DNA of 64,000 nt, from contig NZ_KB902226.1 in NCBI RefSeq assembly GCF_000379425.1, positions 1-64,000 on the forward strand, read 5' to 3'. Positions 29,732-38,872 of this stretch are shown in pieces. Numbering within the stretch: the first letter of the stretch is position 1; the number at the start of each line of letters is the position of its first letter. This DNA is from Corynebacterium lubricantis DSM 45231. Lineage in GTDB: Bacteria > Actinomycetota > Actinomycetes > Mycobacteriales > Mycobacteriaceae. Under the pieces are notes generated by a model, which saw nothing but the letters and a program-made list of their open reading frames with translations, was not told where the DNA came from and ran no database searches. Made by a program: the position numbers and the translations under genes.

Positions 29732-30253
29732 ATGGCTGAGCCCCAACAGCAGTACATCACCCCAGAGATGAAGGCCAAGCTGGAGAGCGAACTCCAGCAG
29801 CTGATTGATAACCGTACCGCCATCGCGGCCGAGATCAATGAGCGTCGTGAGGAAGGCGACCTCAAGGAGAACGCTGGCTACGACGCAGCTCGTGAGCAGC
29901 AGGACCAAGAAGAAGCCCGCATTAAGCAGATCTCCGAGATCCTTGCCAGCTCCACCACCGAGCGCTCCGGCGTGATCGAGGGTCAGGCTCACGTTGGCTC
30001 CGTCGTGCACGTGTATTACGACGGCGACGAGAACGATAAGGAAACATTCCTGATCGGTACTCGCGCTGCATCGACGGGCAACAAGGACCTGGAGACCTAC
30101 TCCGAGCAGTCCCCACTCGGCGCTGCTGTGATTGGTGCTGCTGAGGGCGAGACTCGTTCCTACATTGCGCCAAATGGTCGCGAGATTTCGGTAACAATCG
30201 TCTCTGCAGAGCCGTATGATTCTGATAAGGCAGCAACACCTCGCGCGAACTAG
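29732..30253 (+). CDS. greA: Transcription elongation factor GreA
   Basis: Secondary-channel factor that stimulates transcript cleavage by arrested RNA polymerase. From ATG 29732 the protein is 173 residues: N-terminal antiparallel coiled coil with ITPEMKAKLESELQQLIDNR, EINERREEGDLKENAGYDAAREQQ (tip acidic residues E and D in the GDLKENAGYD loop) and C-terminal FKBP-like domain containing the SPLGAAVIGAAEGE motif. An in-frame extension upstream to 29624 is rejected; AATGGAAGG precedes the chosen start. A perfect palindrome spans the stop codon. Confidence 0.96.
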   Translation: MAEPQQQYITPEMKAKLESELQQLIDNRTAIAAEINERREEGDLKENAGYDAAREQQDQEEARIKQISEILASSTTERSGVIEGQAHVGSVVHVYYDGDENDKETFLIGTRAASTGNKDLETYSEQSPLGAAVIGAAEGETRSYIAPNGREISVTIVSAEPYDSDKAATPRAN

Positions 30254-30260
30254 TTCGCGC
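30243..30260. repeat. 18-nt palindrome across the greA stop codon
   Basis: GCGCGAACTAGTTCGCGC is perfectly self-complementary and centred on the greA TAG. It could form a 7-bp hairpin with a CTAG loop followed by AAGTTT, a weak terminator-like structure overlapping the stop codon. Confidence 0.55.
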
Positions 30261-30321
30261 AAGTTTCCCGGTGCCAATTCACCTTTAATCATTTCGATTA
30301 CATATTTTGAAAAGGAAACCC

Positions 30322-30648
30322 ATGCGTATCTCCCGTAAGCTCACCGCAGCCTCCGTGGCGGCTGTCGCAGCCTTGGCTATCGCAGCATGCTCCCCTCCGA
30401 ACGAAAACGATTCGGAAATCGGAAAGGTCCCTACTGCGGAGACCCAGAACCCAGATTCCCTGAACAATGGACAGCCTGGTTTTGAGGACCCAGAGGCAAC
30501 CACTGCTCAGTCCACTACCTCGGCTAATGCAACTGCCACTGAGGAAGCTGACGCTAATGGTACTGAGCTCAACCAGGCACCTGAGACCGCTACCGACGGC
30601 AGCGGTCTAGAAATGGGTGGCCAGGAAGTAGTCACCGAGCAGTTCTAA
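30322..30648 (+). CDS. Small lipoprotein, function unknown
   Basis: A 108-residue exported lipoprotein. The signal peptide [20 protein letters not shown] runs to lipobox AIAAC (lipidated C23), after which the mature part is a Pro/Thr/Asn/Glu-rich unstructured chain (NPDSLNNGQPGFEDPE, TTAQSTTSANATATEE). AAAAGGAAACCC gives a good ribosome-binding site for ATG 30322. No family recognised; the composition suggests a surface-anchored disordered peptide. The last 4 nt overlap the convergent gene. Confidence 0.7.
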   Translation: MRISRKLTAASVAAVAALAIAACSPPNENDSEIGKVPTAETQNPDSLNNGQPGFEDPEATTAQSTTSANATATEEADANGTELNQAPETATDGSGLEMGGQEVVTEQF

Positions 30649-31406
30649 GCTTCTCGCTTTGAGGTGTGTGCGCGTCGCTTCGACTTGATAGTCGAGGCGA
30701 CGTTTTCTTTTGCCTCTTTCTCGGTTTTGGCGACTTCTTTCGTGGCTTTGTCGGCGCTCGCCCGAAGTTTATCTGCACCCGGACCGCTGAGCTGATCTAA
30801 CCAGGCCGTACGCCCAGTTAACACCAAGAGAATTGCTGCCACGGGACCCCGAGCCTCGGGGCCACTGCCTACCTGCCAATCAACGTCGGTGGCCTTGAAA
30901 CTAAGGTCGGGAGTACCCAATTGGGTAAAGACCTCGGCTAGTCCTGCCCCTTGATAGGACCAGACCCGCTTAGCCGCCCGCAGCACCTCCTGTGGTGGAA
31001 CATCGATGGTTTTGCCAAGCGGGATCGCAATATCAAAGCCGTGGACGATGATGTCCATGTGCGTCTCTTGGGGAGTCACACCGAAGTTGTGTTTTGTAGA
31101 TCCGATCATGTTCCGAATTGCTTTCGGGTAATGATCGGACGGTGCATTGCTCTTGAGGATCGCGGACTTGTGGATGATGCTGTTGAGATTGCCACGTGTT
31201 CTCAGGGCTAACCACATGACTTGCGGCAGGCTCATTTGCTGCAGTGTTAAGTGTGCTGCAACGTTTTTTACGGTCCAGCCTGCACACAGCGAAGGCTGCT
31301 CCCACTCCCCTGCTTCTAAGTTGTCCAACAGATCTGCGACGCGCTCCCGCTGAGCATCAATTGCGTGCCAGAGTTCTTTGTCCGTGGAGCTCTTCTTCTT
31401 TTTCAT
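30645..31406 (-). CDS. DinB-like / mycothiol-dependent isomerase-fold protein (TIGR03083 type)
   Basis: A 253-residue protein from ATG 31406. ELWHAIDAQRERVADLLDNLEAGEWEQPSLCAGWTVKNVAAHLT is the hallmark N-terminus of the actinobacterial TIGR03083/MDMPI-N family (PSLCxGWTVxDVxAHL). The putative metal-site histidines are H in NVAAHLT and H in MDIIVHGFDIA. The C-terminal 60 residues are a Lys/Ala/Glu-rich helical tail not typical of the family. Possible mycothiol-dependent enzyme; substrate unknown. Frame is open further upstream (to 31502) but that segment lacks family similarity. Confidence 0.78.
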   Translation of the reverse strand: MKKKKSSTDKELWHAIDAQRERVADLLDNLEAGEWEQPSLCAGWTVKNVAAHLTLQQMSLPQVMWLALRTRGNLNSIIHKSAILKSNAPSDHYPKAIRNMIGSTKHNFGVTPQETHMDIIVHGFDIAIPLGKTIDVPPQEVLRAAKRVWSYQGAGLAEVFTQLGTPDLSFKATDVDWQVGSGPEARGPVAAILLVLTGRTAWLDQLSGPGADKLRASADKATKEVAKTEKEAKENVASTIKSKRRAHTSKREA

Positions 31407-31544
31407 GGCGGTGCCCTTTCGGGGTCTTCCAATCGGATTTTTGGAATGAGGCACACAAGGTAAATCGCTATTGAGGAATATTTTAATCGGCTCATTTACC
31501 AATTCTCAATACCTTTTTCCTCCCATTCTTCGAGGTGGCGCAAC

Positions 31545-31574
31545 AAAAAGCTCCACACCAATTTGGTGTGGAGC
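31545..31574 (-). terminator. Intrinsic terminator after the Bax1-I gene
   Basis: Perfect 11-bp stem GCTCCACACCA / TGGTGTGGAGC with a 3-nt loop, followed on the minus strand by TTTTTG; 21 nt past the stop. Confidence 0.92.
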
Positions 31575-31595
31575 CCGCTATGAAAAGGTGGTCGG

Positions 31596-32429
31596 CTAGT
31601 CCCTATTGGTGAAGTAGGACAGCAGGCGCAGGATCTCGGTGTAGAGCCACACCAGGGTCACTGCTAGGCCGAGGGCGACACCCCATGCCATCTTGGACGG
31701 TGCGCCGGTGCGGATCAGCTGATCTGCAACATCAAAGTCGTTGAGGAAGCTCACGGCAGCCAGAACGATACAGACAAGCGAGAAGATGATCGAAATCGGG
31801 CCACCGTCGCGCAGAATGTTGAAGTCGAAGAAGATTGCTGCAACGAAGTTACCCAATGCGAGCACGGCCACGCCAATGATCGCGCCGGTGACGATGCGGG
31901 TAAACCGCGGGGTCACGCGGATTGCGCCGGTCTTGTACACGAACAGCATGCCGAGGAAAACGCCAACAGTGCCCAGGACTGCCTGGCCGATCATCATGCC
32001 AGCGTTTTCGTTGCCAATGGTCCAGCCAGAGAGGAGCAGCGACAGGCCACCAACGAAGAGACCTTCGAATGCCGCGTAGATGAGAGTGACCGTACGCGAG
32101 CCGTACTTCTTACCGAAAGAATGCACCAGCACGGTGATGAAGCCACCGATACCACCAACGACGGTGAGCAGCATGGCCAATCCAACATTGCCGGTCGCTG
32201 CGATAAAGAAGTTAATCAGTGCAAAGACAATAATGACGCCCAAGGTGGCACCAGTCTTGGTCACCACATCGTCAACGGTCATGGGGCGCTCGTTTGCAGG
32301 TGCCTGCTGCTGTGGCTGGTAACCCTGCTGGTAGCCCTGGTAGCTACCGTAGGACTGCTGTTGGTAGCCGTAGCCACCCTGTTGTTGGGAGGCGGGTAGG
32401 TTCGATAAAACAGGATTATTACTGCGCAC
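31596..32429 (-). CDS. Bax inhibitor-1 / YccA family membrane protein
   Basis: A 277-residue polytopic membrane protein. The N-terminal cytoplasmic tail is Gln/Gly/Tyr-rich (QQQGGYGYQQQSYGSYQGYQ), followed by MTVDDVVTKTGATLGVIIVF and about seven hydrophobic spans; the end DVADQLIRTGAPSKMAWGVALGLAVTLVWLYTEILRLLSY is the family signature (acidic residues in the last loop). Related proteins act as pH-sensitive calcium leak channels; that role is not established here. GTG 32429 has AAGGAAAC upstream and the mature start RSNNPVLS fits orthologues. A strong terminator follows. Confidence 0.88.
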   Translation of the reverse strand: MRSNNPVLSNLPASQQQGGYGYQQQSYGSYQGYQQGYQPQQQAPANERPMTVDDVVTKTGATLGVIIVFALINFFIAATGNVGLAMLLTVVGGIGGFITVLVHSFGKKYGSRTVTLIYAAFEGLFVGGLSLLLSGWTIGNENAGMMIGQAVLGTVGVFLGMLFVYKTGAIRVTPRFTRIVTGAIIGVAVLALGNFVAAIFFDFNILRDGGPISIIFSLVCIVLAAVSFLNDFDVADQLIRTGAPSKMAWGVALGLAVTLVWLYTEILRLLSYFTNRD

Positions 32430-32576
32430 GATAACCCGTTTCCTTTCTATAGAGCTTTTGCGAATATCAATGTTCACAAGGTGTAACGCAGTTTAAAGCC
32501 TAAAGGTTCCCACGTCACCCTACACGTGTGTGACACATCACAGTATTAATTTCAATGCAGGATTAACCTAGAGCCT

Positions 32577-33557
32577 ATGAGTGAGTGGAATAGGGTGTTC
32601 AAACGCTCGCGCTTTGCCCCAAAGCTTGGTGGCACCGCGATCAAGGCAGCATTGATAAAGGCATACGGCGAGCAAGATCCGATTGTGTATGAGTACGGTG
32701 ATGCTCCCGTGCTCAGTTTCCGCTCCCCAGAGAACAGCGAGATTGAGCCACACTACTTCTACACCACGTTTGGTATTTCCCGCGTGCATTCGGGAACGCC
32801 GATCGCCGGTACCCAAACGGAGCTGACCATCAGGGTTGCCGCGGACGAGCCCCTGCCTCCCGCGTGGCCAGCTATGCTACTCAATCGCGTCGCCACGTAC
32901 CTCGACAGCACCGGAAACGATCTCGAGCCCGGCCACCACATGGATTTTGGCGTTCCGCTTATCGACGATTCCACCCTCTCCGCCCTCATCTTCATCAATG
33001 ACCCCGCACTCGGGATCGTCGAAACGAAAACCGGCCCCGTCCGATTCACCTACGCCATCGGGATTACCGCGCGCGACTTAGGCGATGCCTTGAACTGGGA
33101 CGCCCGGAAATTCGCCGGTGTTTTGGGAAACTATTACCCACTCGGACTCACGCATCCGATGCGAGAATCGCTGCGGGAAAACCCGCAGGCCCACCAAATT
33201 CTGGAGAAGGCCACGGATGAACAGGGCTCGTCGCTAAGCGCTGCGATGGCTGACTACCTTGACTTCACCGACGACCCCGCGCTGCGCATCGATATCACCT
33301 CCGTGGCCGCCGAGCAGCTGCTGCGGGCAGTGCGCTATCGCATTCGGTTTGGAAGGAGTTTTGCGCTGGTCAGTCGCAAGAAATGGATCGAGGTGGTGCC
33401 GGGTGAGGGCGAGCCAGTGCTTGCCGACGACCACCTGGGCCTACCCGTTTCTGAGCAGCTCGCGGCGGAAATCCTTGCCGTCTTCGACTCCGCGCCGGGT
33501 ACTTACGCCATGACCACGCAGCCGATAACGATCCAGGTCATCGACCCGAATCGTTAA
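32577..33557 (+). CDS. Suppressor of fused (SUFU) domain protein
   Basis: A 326-residue soluble protein. The SUFU-like core is in residues about 60-175: EPHYFYTTFGISRVHSGTP, TQTELTIRVAADEPLPPAWPAMLLNRVATYL, EPGHHMDFGVPL and then FTYAIGITARDLGDALNW. The C-terminal half (from about 190) is a separate region with VAAEQLLRAVRYRIRFGRSFAL. In bacteria SUFU-domain proteins often act as immunity or regulatory proteins near toxins; no toxin is adjacent here, so that role is not supported. ATG 32577 was selected; a shorter start is possible. The stop is 3 nt from the tRNA-Leu 3' end. Confidence 0.75.
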   Translation: MSEWNRVFKRSRFAPKLGGTAIKAALIKAYGEQDPIVYEYGDAPVLSFRSPENSEIEPHYFYTTFGISRVHSGTPIAGTQTELTIRVAADEPLPPAWPAMLLNRVATYLDSTGNDLEPGHHMDFGVPLIDDSTLSALIFINDPALGIVETKTGPVRFTYAIGITARDLGDALNWDARKFAGVLGNYYPLGLTHPMRESLRENPQAHQILEKATDEQGSSLSAAMADYLDFTDDPALRIDITSVAAEQLLRAVRYRIRFGRSFALVSRKKWIEVVPGEGEPVLADDHLGLPVSEQLAAEILAVFDSAPGTYAMTTQPITIQVIDPNR

Positions 33558-33560
33558 AAT

Positions 33561-33637
33561 TGGTGCCCCCACTGGGACTCGAACCCAGACTTGATTGATT
33601 TTAAGTCAACTGCCTCTGCCGATTGGGCTATGGGGGC
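33561..33637 (-). tRNA. tRNA-Leu (anticodon UAA), short variable loop, CCA encoded
   Basis: Read leftwards: 7-bp acceptor stem GCCCCCA / TGGGGGC, anticodon stem GTTGA / TCAAT, loop CTTAAAA (anticodon TAA), variable loop of only 5 nt (CAAGT), T arm CTGGG-TTCGAGT-CCCAG, discriminator A and encoded CCA. It would read UUA leucine codons. tRNA-Leu normally has a long variable arm, so this type I shape is unusual; the D stem has one C-A mismatch. Confidence 0.88.
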
Positions 33638-33726
33638 TAGCTTTCTAAATAATACGGTGCCGAAGCGCTGAGACAAACATCGGGGTCCATTTCCGCCTTC
33701 TGCCTGTTAAGGGTAGATTTTCTCGA

Positions 33727-35181
33727 ATGACAAAAAACCATTCGGTCTCAATGTGGTCGCTGATGGCCTTAATCATTGGTTCCACCGTGGGCGCGGGCAT
33801 CTTCTCACTCCCACAAAACATCGCATCGGCAGCAGCGCCGGGGCCCTCGCTGATCGGTTGGACAATCACTGCGGTGGGGATGTTGTCCATCGCCTTCGTC
33901 TTCCAGATCTTGGCGGTACGCAAACCGCACCTCGAATCCGGCGTCTATTCCTATGTGCGTGCCGGCCTCGGCGACTTCATCGGTTTCGCCTCCGCGTGGG
34001 GCTACTGGCTCGGCTCGGTGATCGCCCAGGTCGGCTACGCCACCTTATTCTTTAGCACCATCGGGTTTTATGTCCCCTTCTTCTCCTCGGAGAACCGCTG
34101 GGTCTCGGTGATCTCGGTTTCAGCCTTGACGTGGATCATCTTCGCACTGCTGACTCGTGGCGTGAAGCAAGCGGCATTTATGAACCTCGTGGCCACCGTC
34201 GCGAAAATCCTGCCCATCCTCGCTTTTATCCTCTTGGTGGCCTTCTTCGGCTTCTCCTGGGATCGCTTCACCACGGACTTCTGGGGCTCCGGCTCGATCT
34301 TCGAGCAGGTCAAGGGCACCATGCTGTTTACTGTATGGGTCTTCATTGGTGTCGAAGGTGCCTCGGTGTACTCCAAGCAGGCGAAATCGCGTGCCGACGT
34401 CGGCCGCGCCACCCTCCTCGGTTTCTTCTCCGTGCTTGCGCTGCTCGTCGCCATTTCCACCCTGTCGTACGGCGTCATGAGCCAGGAAGAACTTGCAGCT
34501 CTGCCCGATAACTCCATGGCCGCGGTCCTTACCGCAGTTGTAGGGCCGTGGGGCGGCGCATTGATTTCTCTCGGACTATGTCTGTCCGTCCTCGGTGCCT
34601 ACGTTTCCTGGCAGATGCTGGCCGCCGAACCTGTCGCCATGATGGCCTACGACGGCCTGCTGCCCCGCGCGCTCGGCAAGACCAACAACAACGGTGCGCC
34701 ATGGGCCGCCCAGCTCGTATCCACGATCGTGATTCAGCTCTGGGTGATCGTCTTCTTCATCTCCGAGGCCGCATACACCTCAATGGTTCAGCTGGCCACG
34801 GTCCTCTATCTCGTGCCGTATTTGTTCTCGGCGCTCTATCTGGTCCTTCTGACCGTGCGCGGCAAGGGAATTTCTCACCCGCATGCGGGCACGCGTTTCG
34901 ACGACTCCGGGCCCGCCGTAGACACCGAGACTAATCGCCGACACTTTGTCATCGGCCTACTCGCCATGGTGTATTCGGTGTGGCTGTTCTACGCCGCCGA
35001 TCCCGTCTACGTGCTCTACGGCGCGCTCGCTGTTGCACCAGGTTTGGTTCCTTACGTGCTCACCCGGATCAACACCCGCGAACGCATTTTCAACACCTTC
35101 GAGTGGGTGGTCGTGGCGATCATCCTTGTTGCTTCGGGGATCGCCATCTCCGGGATCGTGCAGGGCACGCTCGCGCTCTAG
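33727..35181 (+). CDS. lysI: L-lysine permease / basic amino acid antiporter (APC family)
   Basis: A 484-residue, 12-13-span APC-superfamily transporter of the basic amino acid/polyamine antiporter group. The start SVSMWSLMALIIGSTVGAGIFSLPQN carries the family GSTVGAGIF motif; VFIGVEGASVYSKQAKSRADVGRAT and LSVLGAYVSWQMLAAEPVAMMA follow. The whole chain closely follows my memory of C. glutamicum LysI, a lysine uptake system. Substrate (lysine, or arginine/ornithine exchange) remains inferred. It is convergent with mfd (15 nt between stops). Confidence 0.85.
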   Translation: MTKNHSVSMWSLMALIIGSTVGAGIFSLPQNIASAAAPGPSLIGWTITAVGMLSIAFVFQILAVRKPHLESGVYSYVRAGLGDFIGFASAWGYWLGSVIAQVGYATLFFSTIGFYVPFFSSENRWVSVISVSALTWIIFALLTRGVKQAAFMNLVATVAKILPILAFILLVAFFGFSWDRFTTDFWGSGSIFEQVKGTMLFTVWVFIGVEGASVYSKQAKSRADVGRATLLGFFSVLALLVAISTLSYGVMSQEELAALPDNSMAAVLTAVVGPWGGALISLGLCLSVLGAYVSWQMLAAEPVAMMAYDGLLPRALGKTNNNGAPWAAQLVSTIVIQLWVIVFFISEAAYTSMVQLATVLYLVPYLFSALYLVLLTVRGKGISHPHAGTRFDDSGPAVDTETNRRHFVIGLLAMVYSVWLFYAADPVYVLYGALAVAPGLVPYVLTRINTRERIFNTFEWVVVAIILVASGIAISGIVQGTLAL

Positions 35182-35196
35182 GGCGCGGCAGGAGCC

Positions 35197-38100
35197 TTAC
35201 TCACTCACGCTGAAAACGCGCTTCTGCTTAGGCTTCTTTGCCTCCCCATCGACCGCAATCTTCTCCACGTCGAAGATATCGGACAAGAAATCCGCCACCC
35301 ACTGTAGCAGCTCGGTGTCGCGCAAGTTCGGCTGATTGACACCTTTGGCCACGCGAGGGAACGGCACCTGAATCGCCTGCGCCGCAGCCCGATACGTCGT
35401 CCCTGGGTAGAGGCGCTTGAGGCGGACCTGCTTCGAATCCGGTAGCTCCACCGGGTGCAGCTTGATGCGGGTGCCCTGCACCGTGATGTTGGCTACCCCG
35501 GCGCGCCGTGCTTGGTGACGCAACCTGGCCACCGCCATCAACTGCTCCACCTCGCCGGGCAGCGGACCGAAGCGGTCAACCATCTCGTCGGCCACCTTGT
35601 CCAGATCCGTGTTGTCACGGGTTTCCGCAATCTTGCGGTAGAGCTCCAGACGCAGCCGCTCCGAATTGATGTAATTCTCCGGAATGTGCGCGTCCACGGG
35701 CAGGTCGATGCGCACTTCCTTCGGACCCTGGTCGGTGGCATCCACGACCTCGCCGGAAGCCAGCGCCTTGTAAGTCTCCACGGCCTCGCCGACGAGGCGC
35801 ACATACAGGTCGAAGCCAACACCTGCGATATGGCCCGACTGCTCGGCACCGAGCACGTTGCCGGCGCCGCGCATCTCGAGGTCTTTTTGCGCCACGGCGA
35901 TACCTGCGCCGAGATCGTTGTTCTGCGCAATCGTCGCTAAGCGGTCATAGGACGTCTCGGACAACGTCGCACCCTTCGGATACAGGAAGTAGGCGTAGCC
36001 GCGCTCGCGGGAACGTCCCACGCGACCGCGCAGCTGGTGGAGCTGCGACAGGCCCATGTTTTGGGCATTCTCGACGATCAGGGTATTCGCATTCGAGATA
36101 TCCAGGCCCGTTTCCACAATCGTGGTACACACGAGCACGTCGTATTCGCGGTCCCAGAAACCCTGCACGGTCTGCTCGAGCTGCTGCTCGCCCATTTGTC
36201 CGTGCGCGACCACGATGCGCGCCTCGGGGACGAGTTCGCGCAGCTCGCGGGCCTTCTTCTCAATGTCGGAGACCTTGTTGTGAATGAAAAAGACCTGTCC
36301 GTCGCGGAGCAATTCACGACGAATCGACGCCGCCACCTGCTTATCCTCATAGGGTCCGACATATGTGAGCACCGGGTGGCGCTCCTCCGGCGGGGTGGTA
36401 ATCGAGGTCATCTCGCGGATGCCCGTCATGGACATCTCCAGGGTGCGCGGGATCGGTGTCGCCGTCATGGTCAGCACATCCACATGCGCCTTGAGTGCCT
36501 TGATGTGTTCCTTGTGCTCGACGCCGAAGCGCTGCTCCTCATCCACGATGATCAGGCCCAAGTTCTTCCAGTGCACGCCGGTTTGCAGGAGACGGTGCGT
36601 ACCGATCACGATGTCGACGGAACCATCGGCCAGTCCTTTAATCACCTGCTTTGAGTCCGCCGCGGAGGTGAAACGTGACAGCTCACGGATTTCCACACCG
36701 AAGCCCTGCATGCGCTGCTCGAAGGTGGAGAAATGCTGCTGAGCCAACAGCGTCGTCGGTACCAGCACCGCCACTTGAGTTCCGTCCTGGACGGCCTTGA
36801 AAGCAGCGCGCACGGCAACCTCGGTTTTGCCGAAGCCCACGTCGCCGACGATCACGCGGTCCATCGGGACGGGCTTTTCCATATCCCCTTTGACTGCGTC
36901 GATGGCTGTCAGCTGATCCTCGGTTTCCACGAACGGGAAGGCGTCTTCCATCTCGTGCTGCCAAGGCGAATCCGGTGCGAAGGCGTGGCCCGGCGCGCTG
37001 ACGCGCTTGGCGTAGAGCTCGACGAGTTCGCCGGCGATCTCGCGCACCGCTGCGCGGGCCTTCTTTTTCGTGTTCTTCCAGTCCGAGCCGCCCATCTTGG
37101 ACAGCGTCGGTGATTCACCACCGGAGTACTTGGACAACAGATCCAGCGAATCCATTGGGACCCAGAGTTGGTCGTTAGGCTGTCCACGCTTCGCGGGCGC
37201 GTAGTCGAGCACGATGTATTCGCGACGTGAGGTCTCGTCACCAGCGTTGATCGAGCGCTCGGCCATCTTCACAAACTTGCCGATGCCGTGAGTCTCGTGC
37301 ACGACAAAATCCCCCGGCTTCAGTGCCAGCGGATCCACCCGGTTGCGACGCCTAGACTTCTTCCGCTTCGCGCCCGCAATATCGCCGACGCGGTTGCCGG
37401 TGACGTCGGTTTCCGTGACCACCACCAGCGGGATCTTCGTTCCAGTAAAGATCAGACCGGCATGCGAGAGCGCCTGGTACAAAGTGACTTGGCCCGACAC
37501 CGGCTCCAGGCCAGGGGTGGCAATGCGCGCCGAGATCCCATGCTCGCGGAAGCGTTCGGCCATCCGGTCCACGGTGCCCTTTGCAGGTGCAATGAAGGCT
37601 GCCTCTCCCCCGTCGCCCACATGCTTCTTCAGCTGCGCCATGAGCGCTTCGATCTCTTTGGGATCGCCATGCGGAGCAGGCGCGGGACTGAATTCGAGTG
37701 GCAGGGTCTCGGTCTCGTCGGCGGTAAACATTCCCGGAGGCGCAAAGGTCCACCAGCTATTGCCGGCGTTCTTCGCCGAGACCGCCAGAGAATCATAGGA
37801 GCGATACGAGGACGCCGAAAGGTCTAGGCCCTCCACGGCGACCGGACCGTCAGCTCCCATGGCCGCGGCTTCCCAGCCAGCCTCAAGGAATTCCTTATCC
37901 GTTGCTTCCAAGTCGGCGATGCGCGTGCGCACCTTCTCCGGGGAGGTCACCAACACGATCGAGCCCTTGGGCATCAGCTCCGGCAGCACCGAGAGTTTCT
38001 GGGTGGTCAGGGCAGGAATCAGGGCTTCCATACCGTCAGCATGGGTCTTCTCGGAGATGCGGGTGAGCAGCTCCACCAAAGTCGGATTCGACGGGTACTC

Positions 38101-38820
38101 GCGGGACAGCGTGTCGGCTTTGGCGGCTACGTCGTCGTCGATAAGCAATTGGCGCGCTGGGAAAATCTCCACGCGCGCGACCTCGTCGAGGGTGCGCTGA
38201 TCGGCGACGGCGAAGGTGCGCAGATCGGTGATCTCGTCGCCCCAAAACTCAAGGCGGAATGGGTGCTCGGAGGTAGTTGGGAAGACATCGATGATGCCGC
38301 CGCGTGTGGCAAATTCACCGCGCGCCGCCACCATGTCCACGTGCTTGTACGCAAAATACGTCAACTGCTCGGTGAGCTCGGTGAAGTCGTACTCGTGGTC
38401 CTGCTCGACGACGATCGGCGCAGGCGCAGGCAGCACCGGCTGGCATACTCCGCGAGCCGAGGTGACCACGACGCGCAGCGAATCCAGGTGGTGCAGCACT
38501 TCGCTTCGCTTGCCGACGACATCTGCCGCCGGCGACAAACGCTCATGCGGCAGGGTCTCGATAGACGGGAAGAGCGCTACCTTTCGCTCCCCCAACATCG
38601 CCTTGAGCTCGGCCGTCAGGTCTTCTGCTTCGTGACCTGTTGCCGTGACCAGCAGAACCGGAGTTTCCCGAGCGAGCGCGCCCGCGGCCCACGGCCGTAC
38701 CTGATCGATGCCCGTGACGTGCATCTTTTCTACACCAATTTGGGAAACGAGGCCATGCAGCTTCGGGTCGGAGGCAGCCTTGGTCAACAACCCTGCAAGC
38801 TCTGGGAGATTCTCCGCCAT
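35197..38820 (-). CDS. mfd: Transcription-repair coupling factor Mfd
   Basis: DNA translocase that removes RNA polymerase stalled at lesions and recruits UvrA. The 1207 residues are full length. UvrB-like N-terminal region: LLVTATGHEAEDLTAELK, LPHERLSP, TRGGIIDVFPTT. RNA-polymerase-interacting domain: GDFVVHETHGIGKF and YIVLDYAPAKRGQPNDQLWVP. RecG-like motor: VIVGDVGFGKTEVAVRAAF with Walker A K665, IIVDEEQRFGVEHKE, LTMTATPIPRTLEMS, VVAHGQMGEQQLE, LVCTTIVETGLDISNANTLI and QLHQLRGRVGRSRERGYAYF. A TRCF C-terminal domain ends the protein. The upstream tetR is on the same strand 52 nt away. Confidence 0.97.
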   Translation of the reverse strand: MAENLPELAGLLTKAASDPKLHGLVSQIGVEKMHVTGIDQVRPWAAGALARETPVLLVTATGHEAEDLTAELKAMLGERKVALFPSIETLPHERLSPAADVVGKRSEVLHHLDSLRVVVTSARGVCQPVLPAPAPIVVEQDHEYDFTELTEQLTYFAYKHVDMVAARGEFATRGGIIDVFPTTSEHPFRLEFWGDEITDLRTFAVADQRTLDEVARVEIFPARQLLIDDDVAAKADTLSREYPSNPTLVELLTRISEKTHADGMEALIPALTTQKLSVLPELMPKGSIVLVTSPEKVRTRIADLEATDKEFLEAGWEAAAMGADGPVAVEGLDLSASSYRSYDSLAVSAKNAGNSWWTFAPPGMFTADETETLPLEFSPAPAPHGDPKEIEALMAQLKKHVGDGGEAAFIAPAKGTVDRMAERFREHGISARIATPGLEPVSGQVTLYQALSHAGLIFTGTKIPLVVVTETDVTGNRVGDIAGAKRKKSRRRNRVDPLALKPGDFVVHETHGIGKFVKMAERSINAGDETSRREYIVLDYAPAKRGQPNDQLWVPMDSLDLLSKYSGGESPTLSKMGGSDWKNTKKKARAAVREIAGELVELYAKRVSAPGHAFAPDSPWQHEMEDAFPFVETEDQLTAIDAVKGDMEKPVPMDRVIVGDVGFGKTEVAVRAAFKAVQDGTQVAVLVPTTLLAQQHFSTFEQRMQGFGVEIRELSRFTSAADSKQVIKGLADGSVDIVIGTHRLLQTGVHWKNLGLIIVDEEQRFGVEHKEHIKALKAHVDVLTMTATPIPRTLEMSMTGIREMTSITTPPEERHPVLTYVGPYEDKQVAASIRRELLRDGQVFFIHNKVSDIEKKARELRELVPEARIVVAHGQMGEQQLEQTVQGFWDREYDVLVCTTIVETGLDISNANTLIVENAQNMGLSQLHQLRGRVGRSRERGYAYFLYPKGATLSETSYDRLATIAQNNDLGAGIAVAQKDLEMRGAGNVLGAEQSGHIAGVGFDLYVRLVGEAVETYKALASGEVVDATDQGPKEVRIDLPVDAHIPENYINSERLRLELYRKIAETRDNTDLDKVADEMVDRFGPLPGEVEQLMAVARLRHQARRAGVANITVQGTRIKLHPVELPDSKQVRLKRLYPGTTYRAAAQAIQVPFPRVAKGVNQPNLRDTELLQWVADFLSDIFDVEKIAVDGEAKKPKQKRVFSVSE

Positions 38821-38872
38821 GTACTTTTCCTTGAATTCCTTCTGTTGAATTTTCTCGCGCTACTACTCTGCG

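Noticed and set aside
32529..32546. TGTGA-CACA-TCACA near the divergent Bax1-I/SUFU promoters, resembling a GlxR (CRP-type) site
   Set aside because: The spacer is 4 nt, whereas GlxR sites need TGTGA-N6-TCACA; half-site match alone is weak.
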